Source: an uncultured Clostridia bacterium
Lineage (GTDB): Bacteria > Bacillota > Clostridia > Oscillospirales > CAG-272
Assembly: GCA_946407735.1 (NCBI GenBank)
Contig: CAMJPL010000015.1
Span: 1-64,000 of the forward strand
Direction: 5' to 3'
DNA length: 64,000 nt
Shown one piece after another: positions 1 through 10,115 of this stretch. The translations under genes and the position numbers were made by a program. How positions within the stretch are numbered: position 1 is the first letter of the stretch; every line of letters begins with the position of its first letter. The notes under the pieces are model-generated. The model made no database searches, was not told the origin of the DNA, and was given only the letters and a program-made list of their open reading frames with translations.

Positions 1-736
1 GTGTTCTTCCGGTCATGAGCTCAACGTCAAGAAGACTGAGATCGTTATTTTCCTCAAGTACCGTATATCCGGTGATTATCGTCTTCGCGTCGGGAGAAGA
101 AGGCATCTCTTTATAGACTCTGACGGTATTTGCGTCGCTGTTCTTTACAAGATACGCTTTCAGCAGGGCTGCTTTAGGCTCGAGATGACCGTGAACGGCG
201 CACAGATACTTTTTTTTGACTTGTCTTGTCTTGATAAGCTCGTCGGCGCGTTTTAAAGCGTCTGAGTTTTTCGCGGCGATAACAAGACCTCCTGTGTTCC
301 TGTCTATTCTGTTGCAAAGCGAGGGAGAGAAGGATTTTTCACTTTCAGGATCGTATTCGCCGCGGATGTGAAGATATGATTTGATGTTTCCGATCAATGT
401 ATCGGTATCGCCGTTTGAGTCGGTATGGCAGAGCATACCGGGGCGCTTGTCGCAGATGATATAGTTTTCATCCTCATATACTATATCAATGTGCGGTTTG
501 ATATTGATCCATTCGCTGACTGTATCAATTTCCGGCAGTGAATCGTGCATCCAGACAGTCACGCGGTCGCCCTCTGCGAGACGGTAGGATATCTCTGACC
601 GCCTGCCGTTTACCTTGATCTTTTTCTGTCTGATCAGGCGGTACATCAGGGAAGGCGGGATGCCCCGCTCGGCTTTGGATATGAACTTGTCGAGCCTCTG
701 TCCCGAATCATTGCCGGAAATGATGTATTCGTGCAT
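1..736 (-). CDS. RluA-family 23S rRNA/tRNA pseudouridine synthase, 3' end outside window
   Basis: Converts uridine to pseudouridine in structured RNA. The visible 245 residues begin with an S4-like RNA-binding segment (about residues 10-48, 'GQRLDKFISKAERG' onward). The catalytic signature 'NRIDRNTGG' follows, with the nucleophile Asp at residue 145. The end of the visible part reads 'DVELMTGRTH', typical of the family core. The C-terminus lies beyond position 1. The start ATG is 2 nt after the upp stop codon, so the gene is probably co-transcribed with upp. The specific target (RluB/C/D-like) cannot be assigned from this fragment. Confidence 0.88.
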   Translation of the reverse strand, partial: MHEYIISGNDSGQRLDKFISKAERGIPPSLMYRLIRQKKIKVNGRRSEISYRLAEGDRVTVWMHDSLPEIDTVSEWINIKPHIDIVYEDENYIICDKRPGMLCHTDSNGDTDTLIGNIKSYLHIRGEYDPESEKSFSPSLCNRIDRNTGGLVIAAKNSDALKRADELIKTRQVKKKYLCAVHGHLEPKAALLKAYLVKNSDANTVRVYKEMPSSPDAKTIITGYTVLEENNDLSLLDVELMTGRT

Positions 737-738
737 TT

Positions 739-1368
739 TTATTTGGTACCGAAGATCCTGTCTCCGGCGTCGCCGAGACCGGGAACGATATAAGCGTGCT
801 CGTTCAGATGATCGTCGAGAGCGGCGCAGTACATGTCGACGTCGGGATGATCGTGCTGAATGCGTGCAACGCCTTCGGGAGCCGAAACGAGATTGAGCAT
901 CTTTATGCTTGTGACGCCGCGCTTTTTGATCATTGATATAGCCGCCGACGCGCTGCCGCCAGTGGCGAGCATCGGATCGCAGATTATTACGGTCCTCTGT
1001 TCGATATCGAACGGGAGCTTGCAGTAGTATTCGACCGGTTCATGTGTATTCGGATCGCGGTAAAGACCGATATGACCGACTTTGGCCACGGGAACAAGGG
1101 AAAGCAGTCCCTCAACCATGCCGAGGCCGGCTCTGAGGACCGGGACGATAGCGATCTTCTTACCGCTGATCTCCTTTCCGGTCATTTTGCAGATAGGAGT
1201 CTCGATCTCAACGTCTCTGAGCGGCAGATCGCGGGTCAGTTCGTAGCCCATCAATGTGGATATCTCTGTCAGAAGTTCCTTGAAGTCTTTCGTGCCCGTG
1301 CTTTTGTCACGCATAATCGTCAGCTTGTGCTGAACAAGCGGATGATCGATGATATGAAGTTCTCCCAT
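739..1368 (-). CDS. upp: Uracil phosphoribosyltransferase
   Basis: Salvages uracil with PRPP to give UMP in the cytoplasm. The 209-residue length is typical. The PRPP-binding motif '[14 protein letters not shown]' is at residues 127-140 and the uracil-binding end '[12 protein letters not shown]' is near the C-terminus. A clear GGGAGG ribosome site lies about 8 nt before the ATG. A good minus-strand promoter sits just upstream (see separate entry). It is the first gene of a short operon with the pseudouridine synthase gene. Confidence 0.96.
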   Translation of the reverse strand: MGELHIIDHPLVQHKLTIMRDKSTGTKDFKELLTEISTLMGYELTRDLPLRDVEIETPICKMTGKEISGKKIAIVPVLRAGLGMVEGLLSLVPVAKVGHIGLYRDPNTHEPVEYYCKLPFDIEQRTVIICDPMLATGGSASAAISMIKKRGVTSIKMLNLVSAPEGVARIQHDHPDVDMYCAALDDHLNEHAYIVPGLGDAGDRIFGTK

Positions 1369-1406
1369 GATGTGTTCCTCCCAAGGCGTTACTTGTTACT
1401 CTATAT

Positions 1407-1435
1407 ATTATACACTCCCCGGATGGATTTTGCAA
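1407..1435 (-). promoter_or_regulatory. Promoter for upp
   Basis: On the minus strand TTGCAA (1435-1430), a 17-bp spacer and TATAAT (1412-1407). It lies about 40 nt before the upp start codon. Confidence 0.7.
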
Positions 1436-1463
1436 GTCTATTATTAAAATTCATAGAATCAGC

Positions 1464-1492
1464 TTTAAAAAAAGACGGATGTGTGGTAAAAT
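1464..1492 (+). promoter_or_regulatory. Probable promoter for mtaB-purL-gmhA
   Basis: TTTAAA (1464-1469), 17 bp, then TAAAAT (1487-1492) preceded by TGG, an extended -10. The -35 match is weak. It is the best-placed candidate in the divergent gap. Confidence 0.45.
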
Positions 1493-1525
1493 ATCTTGTA
1501 TGTTATTCAGATACCGGTGATATAG

Positions 1526-2836
1526 ATGGTGCAGGATCATATGGCTGCTTCGGCCGGCATATACACGCTCGGCTGTAGGGTGAATCAGTACGAAAGCGAG
1601 GCTCTTGCGGAGAAGCTTTCCGACAGAGGCGTGATCGTAAGGGATTTTTCAGAAAAAAACGAGATATATATAATCAACACATGTACCGTTACCGCCGAGA
1701 GCGACCGTAAGTCGCGCCAGATAATACGAAGAGCCCAGTCGGCAAATCCCGGCGCGTTCATAATCGTCACCGGCTGCATGGCGGAAAACGACAGGAAGCG
1801 CCTCTCATCCATGAACGGCGTCGATATAATCTGCGGCAACGCCTCAAAGCTTGCTGCGGTCGACGCAGCGCTAGATATGCTCGGCAAGGGGGAAAAGAAC
1901 AGCTCGCCGATCGTTATCGACGAAAGCATGCTGACGTCAGGATCTTTATATGAGCCGATGAGGATAAGATCGTTCTCCCGGACGCGCGCCTATGTGAAGA
2001 TTCAGGACGGCTGCAACGGCAGATGCTCATACTGTATCATCCCGACGGTAAGAGGAAGGTCGAGATCAAGACCGCAGTCAGATATTCTGGATGAGATAAG
2101 AGCGCTCGCCGACAATGGATGCAGAGAGGTCGTCCTTACCGGGATCGAGACTTCCGACTACGAATTCGGGCTTGCCGATCTGGCGGGAAAGATAAGTGAT
2201 ATTGCAGGTATCAAAAGGATCCGCTTCAGCTCGCTAGATCCCTCGTTTATGACGGAGGGAAACGTAAGCGCCATAATGTCGATCCCGAAGTGCATGCCTC
2301 ATTTTCATATATCGGTACAGCACGGCAGCGACCGCATACTCAAACAGATGCGCAGGCGTTATCTTTCCGACAGGATATATGAATGCGTTTCAGCGATAAG
2401 GAAGATAAACGGCGACGCCATGATAACCGCCGATCTTATCACCGGCTTCCCGGGCGAGGAAGAATCCGACATCGAGGAAAGCGCCAGGCTCATAAAGGAA
2501 GTTCGGCTGCTTCATTCTCATATATTCACATATTCGAGACGGGATGGGACGGCAGCCGCCGCTATGGCTTGCCAGATTCCGGAAGCCGAGAAATCCCGTC
2601 GTTCGGAATATCTTGAGTCGGTGCAGATGGAAGTAAAGGAAAAGCTGCTGAAAGAACGCGTAGGCAGAAGATATGAGATGCTCGCGGAAACCGTAAAGGA
2701 CGGGATCGCACACGGTCACAGCCGCAATTTCATAGAGATTACGGCAAAAGCCGACGGCGGGATCGAAAAGAACGATATCAGGGAAGTCCTGATAGAAGCG
2801 TACGATGAAAACGGTCTGATCGGCCGTGTCATATAA
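1526..2836 (+). CDS. mtaB: tRNA t6A37 methylthiotransferase MtaB
   Basis: Radical-SAM methylthiotransferase that converts t6A to ms2t6A at tRNA position 37. The N-terminal UPF0004 domain opens with 'YTLGCRVNQYESEAL', the MtaB-type signature, with cluster cysteines C17, C53 and C84. The radical-SAM CxxxCxxC is C163/C167/C170 ('CNGRCSYC'). A TRAM RNA-binding domain occupies about residues 375-436. The start is uncertain: ATG 1526 has a weak GGTGA site, and ATG 1541, with AGGA before it, would give a protein beginning five residues before TLGC. The gene is followed closely by purL. Confidence 0.92.
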   Translation: MVQDHMAASAGIYTLGCRVNQYESEALAEKLSDRGVIVRDFSEKNEIYIINTCTVTAESDRKSRQIIRRAQSANPGAFIIVTGCMAENDRKRLSSMNGVDIICGNASKLAAVDAALDMLGKGEKNSSPIVIDESMLTSGSLYEPMRIRSFSRTRAYVKIQDGCNGRCSYCIIPTVRGRSRSRPQSDILDEIRALADNGCREVVLTGIETSDYEFGLADLAGKISDIAGIKRIRFSSLDPSFMTEGNVSAIMSIPKCMPHFHISVQHGSDRILKQMRRRYLSDRIYECVSAIRKINGDAMITADLITGFPGEEESDIEESARLIKEVRLLHSHIFTYSRRDGTAAAAMACQIPEAEKSRRSEYLESVQMEVKEKLLKERVGRRYEMLAETVKDGIAHGHSRNFIEITAKADGGIEKNDIREVLIEAYDENGLIGRVI

Positions 2837-2861
2837 GCCAGACCACAGGAGACTTGAAAAT

Positions 2862-5800
2862 ATGGTGTATCGTGTTTATGTTGAACGCCGTCCGGATTTC
2901 GCGGTCGAGGCGTCTCAGCTTGCCGAGGAACTCAGAAACAATCTTAACCTGAGCGGTATAACCGGCGTCAGGCTGATAAACCGCTATGACGTTGAGGATA
3001 TCGACAGAAAAACGCTCGACGAGTCGTCGAGGACCATCTTTTCCGAGCCTCAGTCGGATATCATAACTGATACTCTGGATTACGCTCCGGAAGACAGACT
3101 GCTTGCCGTGGAATATCTTCCCGGACAGTTCGATCAGCGTGCCGACTCGTGCGAGCAGTGCATACAGCTTCTCACGCGCGGCGAGCGTCCGACTGTCAGA
3201 ACGGCCAAGATATATATATTCAGCGGCGGGATATCCGACGGCGACATGGATATGATACGAAAGTATCTTATAAACCCCGTGGAATGCCGCAAAGCCGAGC
3301 CGGGCCTTCCCGAGACACTCAAGATAAACCATCCTGTTCCCGATGACATAAAAACGATCGACGGATTCAGGGATATGGCCGATGATGAGATCGACGGCTT
3401 CATCGCCTCCTGGGGACTCGCGATGGATTCTGACGATGTGAAATTCTGCCGCGCCTATTTCAGGGATACCGAGCGCAGGGATCCTACCGTGACCGAATTA
3501 AGGGTCATCGACACATACTGGTCAGACCACTGCCGTCATACGACATTCCTCACCACCATCGACGAGCTTAAGATCGACGACGATGAGATAAGGGAAACGT
3601 TCGAGAAATATCTCCGTCAGAGAGAAGCCGTCTACGCCGAAAAGGCGAAAGACAGGCCCGTCACTCTCATGGATATCGGAACGATAGGCGCAAAATATCT
3701 TAAATCTCTGGGCCGCCTCGACGATCTGGACAAATCCGAAGAGATAAATGCCTGCTCTATTGTAATACACCCCGTCATCGACGGCAGAACCGAAGACTGG
3801 CTTCTGATGTTCAAGAACGAGACGCACAACCATCCGACGGAGATAGAACCCTTCGGCGGAGCGGCAACATGTCTCGGAGGATGCATCAGAGACCCGCTTT
3901 CCGGCAGAGCTTACGTATATCAGGCGATGAGAGTGACCGGCGCCGCCGATCCGACACGCCCGGTATCGGAGACAATGAAGGGAAAGCTGCCTCAGAGCGT
4001 TCTAACAAAGGGAGCCGCGAACGGTTATTCTTCATACGGCAACCAGATAGGTCTCGCGACTGGCGGAGTATATGAGATATATCATCCCGGCTACGCTGCT
4101 AAGAGGATGGAGATCGGCGCGGTCGTCGCCGCTGCGCCTTGTGAAAACGTCGTAAGGGAAGTCCCGAGACCCGGCGATAAGGTCATACTTCTCGGCGGAA
4201 GGACAGGCAGAGACGGAATGGGCGGCGCGACAGGCTCATCGAAATCCCATACCGTAAACTCTCTTTCCACATGCGGGGCGGAGGTCCAGAAGGGCAACGC
4301 ACCGGAGGAGAGAAAGCTGCAGAGACTGTTCAGGAATCCTGAGGCGTCAAGACTGATCCGCAGATGCAACGATTTCGGAGCTGGCGGAGTTTCGGTCGCG
4401 ATCGGCGAGCTTGCCGACGGGCTTGAGATAGATCTCGACAAAGTTCCGAAGAAATATGAGGGACTTGACGGGACTGAGCTCGCGGTATCTGAGTCACAGG
4501 AAAGAATGGCTGTCGTCGTAGACGCCGCCGATACAGACAGATTCATAGCTCTCGCGAACGCCGAAAATCTCGAGGCGACCGTCGTGGCCGACGTCACCGC
4601 CGAGAAGCGCATGGTGATGAGATGGCGCGGTAAGAAGAACGTCGATCTTTCAAGAGAATTCCTTTCGTCGAACGGCGCTCCGAAGCATACGTCGGTACAT
4701 ATCGGCAAGGTCGAAAAGGATAAGCTGACAAGCAGAAAAAATGTCACCGATTTCGCGTCTGAATATATGCGTACGGTAGCCGATCTGAATGTCTGCTCTC
4801 AGTTGGGCCTTTCCGAGCGCTTTGATTCGTCGATCGGGGCGGCTACGGCCGTCATGCCATTCGGCGGCAAGAACCAGCTTACGGCTCCGCAGTATATGGC
4901 GGCGAAGCTGCCTACGTTCGGCGATACCGATGACTGTTCCGTTATGTCATACGGTTTCGATCCGTATCTTTCGTCTGTCAGTCCCTATCACGGCGCCGCA
5001 TGGGCCGTTGTCGACAGCGCGGCGAAGCTGGTGACGTCAGGTCTGAGATACGAAAACGCATATCTCACCTTCCAGGAATATTTCGGCCGTACCCGCGGTG
5101 TGCCGGAGAGATGGGGGAAGCCCATGGCCGCGCTTTTAGGCGCGCTTAAGTCACAGACAGAGCTCGGAATCGCCGCTATAGGCGGCAAGGATTCGATGTC
5201 CGGCAGCTTTGAGGACATCGACGTTCCCCCGACGCTTGTCTCCTTCGCGATAAAGATGGGTAAGGCAAGCCGTCTTGTCACTCCCGAGCTGAAAAAAGTC
5301 GGCTCAAAGCTGTATCTCCTACGTGCCCATCAGACAGATGACGGTATGCCGGATTATCCCGAGATCATAAAGCTGTTCGATAAGGTTTCAGGGTATGCCG
5401 AGTCCGGAGCCGCGCTCTCGATCTATACCCCCGGATTCGGAGGGATCGCCGAAGCGCTGTTCAAGATGGCGATAGGAAGCGACATAGGAGTTTCGATAAG
5501 TTCTGATATCGACACAGCTCAGATCTTCGGCAAAGAATACGGCACATTCATAATAGAATCGGATCAGGATATAGACGGCGAGCTTATCGGCGTTACCGTT
5601 TCGGATCCTGTCATCAGCCACCACGGGCAGACAGTTTCTCTTGCCGAGCTTAAATCGGCGTGGGAAAAGACGCTTGAGCCCGTCTTCCCGATGAAAACAC
5701 CGGGTATTGATGAGAGCGTTCTGCATGCTCCGAAATGTGATGTCAGACCTGATGTATCCCATTCAAAAGTCAGATACGCGAAGCCGAGAGTAGTTATTCC

Positions 5801-6581
5801 CGTATTCCCCGGGACAAACTGCGAATACGATACCGCCAAGGCGTTCATCAGAGCCGGAGCCGAGCCGAAGATCGTGGTTCTCAGAAATATCACGTCATCA
5901 GCGCTCGAATATTCTCTCTCCGAGCTTGCGGATGCGATAAACGATTCTCAGATCATGATGATCCCCGGCGGGTTCTCGGGAGGCGACGAGCCTGACGGAT
6001 CGGGTAAATTCATAACCGCCGTGCTGAGAAACAAGCTCATCACCGAAGCTGTCGAAAATCTGCTCTCAAAACGAGACGGGCTGATGCTCGGAATCTGCAA
6101 CGGCTTCCAGGCGCTCGTAAAATCTGGGCTTCTGCCGTACGGTCATATCATGAGCGAAATGAAGCCCGACTCTCCGACTCTTACCTTCAACACAATACGC
6201 CGTCATCAGTCGATGATGGTCACGACAAGGATCGCGTCGGTAAAATCCCCGTGGCTTGCCGGAGTGAACGTCGGAGATCTCTTCACCATTCCGATATCTC
6301 ACGGCGAAGGACGCTTTGTCGCCTCTGACGAGCTGCTTTCAGAGCTCGAAAAAAACGGTCAGATCGCAACTCAGTATACGACTCCCGACGGCCTTCCCAC
6401 GTCAGATATCAGATTCAATCCCAACAATTCCGTGATGGCGATCGAAGGCATCCTCTCCCCTGACGGCCATATATTCGGTAAGATGGGCCACAGCGAGAGG
6501 ATCGGGGAGAATATTGCGAAGAACATCCCCGGCAACAAGGATCAGAAGCTGTTTGAAAGCGGCGTCGCCTATTTTGACTGA
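2862..6581 (+). CDS. purL: Phosphoribosylformylglycinamidine synthase, single-chain clostridial type
   Basis: Fourth step of purine synthesis: FGAR + glutamine + ATP to FGAM. The single 1239-residue chain carries a PurS-like N-terminus, two PurL/AIRS-like halves ('KNETHNHPTEIEPFGG' in the first half; 'GGKDSMSG' in the second) and a C-terminal glutaminase. The glutaminase nucleophile Cys1079 is in 'GICNGFQ', and its His/Glu region is 'HGEGRF'. ATG 2862 is chosen because AGGAG lies 10 nt upstream. A GTG at 2826 would overlap mtaB and lacks a site. The gene is 25 nt after mtaB. No other pur genes are in the window. Confidence 0.95.
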   Translation: MVYRVYVERRPDFAVEASQLAEELRNNLNLSGITGVRLINRYDVEDIDRKTLDESSRTIFSEPQSDIITDTLDYAPEDRLLAVEYLPGQFDQRADSCEQCIQLLTRGERPTVRTAKIYIFSGGISDGDMDMIRKYLINPVECRKAEPGLPETLKINHPVPDDIKTIDGFRDMADDEIDGFIASWGLAMDSDDVKFCRAYFRDTERRDPTVTELRVIDTYWSDHCRHTTFLTTIDELKIDDDEIRETFEKYLRQREAVYAEKAKDRPVTLMDIGTIGAKYLKSLGRLDDLDKSEEINACSIVIHPVIDGRTEDWLLMFKNETHNHPTEIEPFGGAATCLGGCIRDPLSGRAYVYQAMRVTGAADPTRPVSETMKGKLPQSVLTKGAANGYSSYGNQIGLATGGVYEIYHPGYAAKRMEIGAVVAAAPCENVVREVPRPGDKVILLGGRTGRDGMGGATGSSKSHTVNSLSTCGAEVQKGNAPEERKLQRLFRNPEASRLIRRCNDFGAGGVSVAIGELADGLEIDLDKVPKKYEGLDGTELAVSESQERMAVVVDAADTDRFIALANAENLEATVVADVTAEKRMVMRWRGKKNVDLSREFLSSNGAPKHTSVHIGKVEKDKLTSRKNVTDFASEYMRTVADLNVCSQLGLSERFDSSIGAATAVMPFGGKNQLTAPQYMAAKLPTFGDTDDCSVMSYGFDPYLSSVSPYHGAAWAVVDSAAKLVTSGLRYENAYLTFQEYFGRTRGVPERWGKPMAALLGALKSQTELGIAAIGGKDSMSGSFEDIDVPPTLVSFAIKMGKASRLVTPELKKVGSKLYLLRAHQTDDGMPDYPEIIKLFDKVSGYAESGAALSIYTPGFGGIAEALFKMAIGSDIGVSISSDIDTAQIFGKEYGTFIIESDQDIDGELIGVTVSDPVISHHGQTVSLAELKSAWEKTLEPVFPMKTPGIDESVLHAPKCDVRPDVSHSKVRYAKPRVVIPVFPGTNCEYDTAKAFIRAGAEPKIVVLRNITSSALEYSLSELADAINDSQIMMIPGGFSGGDEPDGSGKFITAVLRNKLITEAVENLLSKRDGLMLGICNGFQALVKSGLLPYGHIMSEMKPDSPTLTFNTIRRHQSMMVTTRIASVKSPWLAGVNVGDLFTIPISHGEGRFVASDELLSELEKNGQIATQYTTPDGLPTSDIRFNPNNSVMAIEGILSPDGHIFGKMGHSERIGENIAKNIPGNKDQKLFESGVAYFD

Positions 6582-6595
6582 CGGAGATCATAAAT

Positions 6596-7246
6596 ATGAG
6601 CGAGAGCGCATACATGACAAGCTCGGAAATACTTGATGAGCTGATAACTAGATATCCTCATCTGGATTTTCTGAAAAATGATATTGCATCGGCCGTGGAT
6701 ATGCTTAATGCCTGCTGGTCAAAAGGCGGGATGCTCATGACATGCGGCAACGGCGGCAGCTGCGCCGATTCGGGGCATATCGTCGGAGAGCTGATGAAAT
6801 GCTTTAAGCTTTCCCGTCCGATAGACCGGAAAACCGCGGATGCCCTAAAAGAATACAACGGAGGCGAGGAGATCGCTTCAAAGCTTGAGGGAGCGCTTCC
6901 GGCCATCTCGCTGTGCGCTCAGGCTCCGCTGATGACAGCCTTCATGAACGACTCCGATTCATCCCTCGTCTTCGCACAGCAGGTTTACGGATACGGACGT
7001 CCCGGTGATGTGCTTATAGCGATATCTACGTCGGGAAACAGCCGGAACTGCGTCGCCGCGGCGATAACGGCGAAGGCGAAAAAGATGAACGTGATCGCTT
7101 TGACAGGAAAGAATGAAAGCCGCCTTTCCGAGATCTCCGATATATCGATCAGAGTCCCGGAAACTGAGACTTTCAAGATACAGGAGCTTCATCTCCCGGT
7201 CTATCACGCGATCTGCGCCATGGCTGAGGCCGATAATTTCAGATGA
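6596..7246 (+). CDS. gmhA: SIS-domain phosphoheptose isomerase-like protein
   Basis: Likely isomerises sedoheptulose 7-phosphate to D-glycero-manno-heptose 7-phosphate. The SIS fold carries 'CGNGGSCADSGHIVGEL' (residues 50-66), with H61 and E65 matching the GmhA metal-site pattern. 'ISTSGNS' is at 143-149, and the ending 'QELHLPVYHAICAM' closely matches GmhA. At 216 residues it is longer than typical GmhA (about 190), with a short insert after residue 75. It is 14 nt after purL with a GGAG site. No other heptose-pathway gene is seen here, so the sugar product is uncertain. Confidence 0.8.
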   Translation: MSESAYMTSSEILDELITRYPHLDFLKNDIASAVDMLNACWSKGGMLMTCGNGGSCADSGHIVGELMKCFKLSRPIDRKTADALKEYNGGEEIASKLEGALPAISLCAQAPLMTAFMNDSDSSLVFAQQVYGYGRPGDVLIAISTSGNSRNCVAAAITAKAKKMNVIALTGKNESRLSEISDISIRVPETETFKIQELHLPVYHAICAMAEADNFR

Positions 7247-7250
7247 AAAC

Positions 7251-7280
7251 ATCCCCGCCGGAACTTAATCCGGCGGGGAT
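7251..7280. terminator. Bidirectional terminator between gmhA and the CotH-like gene
   Basis: Perfect 11-bp GC-rich stem (7251-7261 with 7270-7280) and an 8-nt loop. A T-run follows on the plus strand and an A-rich flank supports minus-strand use. Confidence 0.85.
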
Positions 7281-7289
7281 GAATTGTTT

Positions 7290-9419
7290 TTAACCCAACA
7301 TCGCGATCTCGCTGAACTGGATTATATCGTCGTTATCGAACCATATCCTGAAATATCTGTAGCTGCCTTTTTTGTCCAGCTTGAATACATGCCATGTGAA
7401 ATCGGCTGCCTTCAGCAGGCTTCGTCCGTCATTCACATCGGCGATCAGCTCCCAGTTTTTGTTGTCCGACGAACCGTAGATCTTCCATTTCTGCGGATTT
7501 CTGACTGAGTAGCTCGAAGTGTCGTTGGCTGTCATAAAGGCGTAGTGAGTCGGCGAAATCACATCCTTGGTCCTGAAAGTGATCTGAGATTCGCCGTAGC
7601 TCGGCCAGCAGTATTTCGTGGCGGGCTCGTCATCGAAAGCGTTATTTACCGATTCTCCGTCGAATCCATCTATCGAGCCGTTAATCTTATCGACCTTTAC
7701 CTTACCTGACAGATTTTCGAGAGACTCGAACAGCTTTTTCGTCTTGTCATCCGCGAAGCCGGAGCTCGCCTTTGCGCCTCCGCCCTCGAGATCCATCGTA
7801 AGGAAATCGTCCTGATGATAGAATTTATCAAGCCATTCTATACGCTGTCTTACCCATTCGGCAAGATACTCGTAATGCTCCTTGTAGGTCCTGAGATTCC
7901 TGATTGCCTCGGTCTCGCGGTTCTGTGTGGTTCCGAATATCTGCCAGCGGACGAAGTTGCGGGCGTATGCCTTGTATTTTGACGAGCCCTCGTCAAGGAT
8001 GCTCTGAGGTATCTTGTCTATTATGGATTCCTTTACCTCGTCCCATCTCTCCACGACGAGTTTTCTGAACCATTCGATCTCCATTGGGCGGTAATACCAG
8101 GGATTTCCGCCGCCGGAACCTTTTCGTACGGCTGTGAAGATCCCGTAATACGTTTCCTCGCCCTCATTCGCGTTTCCGAGCGACAGATCGAAGTCCCAGA
8201 GCGGACCGAGGAACAGTTTGCCGCCCTTCTCCTTATAGAGATAATAGCTGTCCCATCCGGTGTCGAGATTCTTTACTATCTCTTCGGTGATGTATGTGTC
8301 GACCATCGAGTCGATATCCATCAGCTTTTCTATTTCCGATCTGTTGCCGCGTTTAAGAGCCTCATAGCATTCCGCCATATAATCGGAAATAAACTGCATC
8401 TGAGCCTTCTTGACCGAGCTGTCGCTTGAAAGATCGCTGTGGATCATGTACTGGCGGTTGTTCAGATAGAACTTATCCTTGTCGGAATAGCTTGACAGCT
8501 CGACAAGATAACCGATATCGGTTTCTGTCTCGAAGCCCTTCGTATCTATCACGACTCTCGCTTTCGAGTCGCGTATCTCTTCCGCGAGGAGATATACGCC
8601 TCTGTACTCGCCGTTCAGATATACGTCGACCGACATCGACGCGGGGGAAAACGCCACTCCGCTGAATGAGCTTGCCAGATCAAGGGCAACATGGTTCCTT
8701 TGCAGCGACTGATCGCATACGTTCGCAAGAAGCACCCAGACCTTGTCAGCCCCCGTGCCGAGACCGAAAAGATTCACCTTTTTGGGGAACTTCATCTTGT
8801 AGGATTTTTTCTCGTAACCCCAGGTGTTGTTTCCCCTGCCTCGTATCTGTATGGTTTCGGAGAACTCATACATCTTGTCAGGCGCGCCGATGATCGAGAA
8901 ATCGGCCTGGATATACTCGGTCTTTGATTTGACGTCCTTACCGGTTTCGGTGTCGATCGTTATGATCGGCATCTCAAGCTTGTCATAATCGAAGATCGCG
9001 GTGACGACAAGATTGCCGTCGTTATCCTCGAGATAATCCATGCGCGTCTCTTCGGTTTTTCCGTCGGACCATCCGACGAATTTATATCCGAGATTGGGTA
9101 TCGCCTCGACTCTCGACGGGGAAGAGGTGAGCTCCCTTATCCCTGCACCGCGGACTTTGCCGGCTGCCTTATTGTTTACCGTGTAATAAACATATTTTTT
9201 TCCGTCATCAGGAAACTGTTCTTCGATTATACCATCGGAAGAAAGATACTTAGACGCCGGCGATGAGGCTTCCTCATCTGCCTGCTGCGCCGTGTCGACG
9301 GCGTCAGGCGATGGGGCCGGGAACTCGGTCACCTGCTCGGCGCATGACAAAAGAACGGGTATCATGACAGCGGAGCAGAGGATGAGGGAGAGATGTTTGA
9401 TCAGATTTCTTTTTTTCAT
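7290..9419 (-). CDS. CotH-kinase-domain lipoprotein with C-terminal F5/8C-like domain
   Basis: Secreted lipoprotein: signal peptide and lipobox 'LLSC' with Cys26. An InlB-type repeat-like stretch (about 85-148, 'GYKFVGWSDG') comes first. The CotH family domain (about 150-500) follows, with 'IQIRGRGNNTWGYEKKSYK' and 'DFDLSLGN'. A discoidin/F5/8 type C-like domain (about 575-709) ends the protein and could bind carbohydrate. CotH proteins are atypical protein kinases in spore coats. Surface CotH proteins in Clostridia often accompany carbohydrate-active modules, so a wall-surface role is inferred. It follows the esterase gene by 9 nt. Confidence 0.85.
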   Translation of the reverse strand: MKKRNLIKHLSLILCSAVMIPVLLSCAEQVTEFPAPSPDAVDTAQQADEEASSPASKYLSSDGIIEEQFPDDGKKYVYYTVNNKAAGKVRGAGIRELTSSPSRVEAIPNLGYKFVGWSDGKTEETRMDYLEDNDGNLVVTAIFDYDKLEMPIITIDTETGKDVKSKTEYIQADFSIIGAPDKMYEFSETIQIRGRGNNTWGYEKKSYKMKFPKKVNLFGLGTGADKVWVLLANVCDQSLQRNHVALDLASSFSGVAFSPASMSVDVYLNGEYRGVYLLAEEIRDSKARVVIDTKGFETETDIGYLVELSSYSDKDKFYLNNRQYMIHSDLSSDSSVKKAQMQFISDYMAECYEALKRGNRSEIEKLMDIDSMVDTYITEEIVKNLDTGWDSYYLYKEKGGKLFLGPLWDFDLSLGNANEGEETYYGIFTAVRKGSGGGNPWYYRPMEIEWFRKLVVERWDEVKESIIDKIPQSILDEGSSKYKAYARNFVRWQIFGTTQNRETEAIRNLRTYKEHYEYLAEWVRQRIEWLDKFYHQDDFLTMDLEGGGAKASSGFADDKTKKLFESLENLSGKVKVDKINGSIDGFDGESVNNAFDDEPATKYCWPSYGESQITFRTKDVISPTHYAFMTANDTSSYSVRNPQKWKIYGSSDNKNWELIADVNDGRSLLKAADFTWHVFKLDKKGSYRYFRIWFDNDDIIQFSEIAMLG

Positions 9420-9428
9420 AATCTTCTT

Positions 9429-10115
9429 TTACGTGTTTTCAAGACACCATTTCATGGCAAGCGCTATGCGTTTCTCAACGTCCGTGCCGTGTCCGCCCGG
9501 ATTGAAAACGAGCTCGGTTTTCGCGGCGCGCGGATCGCTTCTTAAAATGTCCGTGGCTTCTCTTGTTTTATCGCCTATCGTTGAAAATAACGCGTTTCTT
9601 GACTTTTCTTCTTTTGAGCCGAGGCTGAGATATATCTTTGACTTGTTCCTTATATAATGAGATGACATATAATCAATGAAGCCGCTGTACCAGAGAGAAC
9701 CGGAGCATGACGCCGCAGCCGCAAAGACCGAGGTGTTGTACATCGACCATAAAGAAAACAGACCGGCGAGCGAGTATCCGATTATGATCATGCGGTCTGT
9801 ATCCAGTGTTGATTCTTTTTTTATTAACCCGCTGAGGATATCGTCAGTTATATGTCTGAGAAAAACGCTTCCTCCGCCGGAAAAAGCCTGAGGCTCGGAA
9901 ACAGGCCACGGAGAAAGCTGTCCGTTCCAGTCATCGACCTTTATCTCAAGCAGACAGAAAGCTTTGCCCGAGCAGATATCGCTCGCGGTTTTATAGAATA
10001 TATCGGAGCTTTCGTCAAAGGATGGCAGCGTTATCAGCGGCAGCTTACCCGATGAGGTCCTTTCGCCTCCGAAGAGAGTGAGCTTCGCGCCTGATGATGT
10101 AAAAATATTCGTCAT
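9429..10115 (-). CDS. Alpha/beta-hydrolase, putative esterase
   Basis: Cytoplasmic serine hydrolase of 228 residues without a signal peptide. The nucleophile elbow is 'GYSLAG' (Ser115) and a likely catalytic His209 sits in 'NPGGHGTD'. The overall pattern resembles IroE/esterase-D-type enzymes. The substrate is unknown. The start codon overlaps the stop of a 20-codon upstream reading frame (TAATG), suggesting translational coupling. The CotH-like gene lies 9 nt downstream, so the two form an operon. Confidence 0.8.
   Translation of the reverse strand: MTNIFTSSGAKLTLFGGERTSSGKLPLITLPSFDESSDIFYKTASDICSGKAFCLLEIKVDDWNGQLSPWPVSEPQAFSGGGSVFLRHITDDILSGLIKKESTLDTDRMIIIGYSLAGLFSLWSMYNTSVFAAAASCSGSLWYSGFIDYMSSHYIRNKSKIYLSLGSKEEKSRNALFSTIGDKTREATDILRSDPRAAKTELVFNPGGHGTDVEKRIALAMKWCLENT

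Noticed and set aside
4091-4747. 218-codon open frame antisense to purL
   Set aside because: Ser/Pro-rich low-complexity translation inside a highly conserved gene; no independent support.
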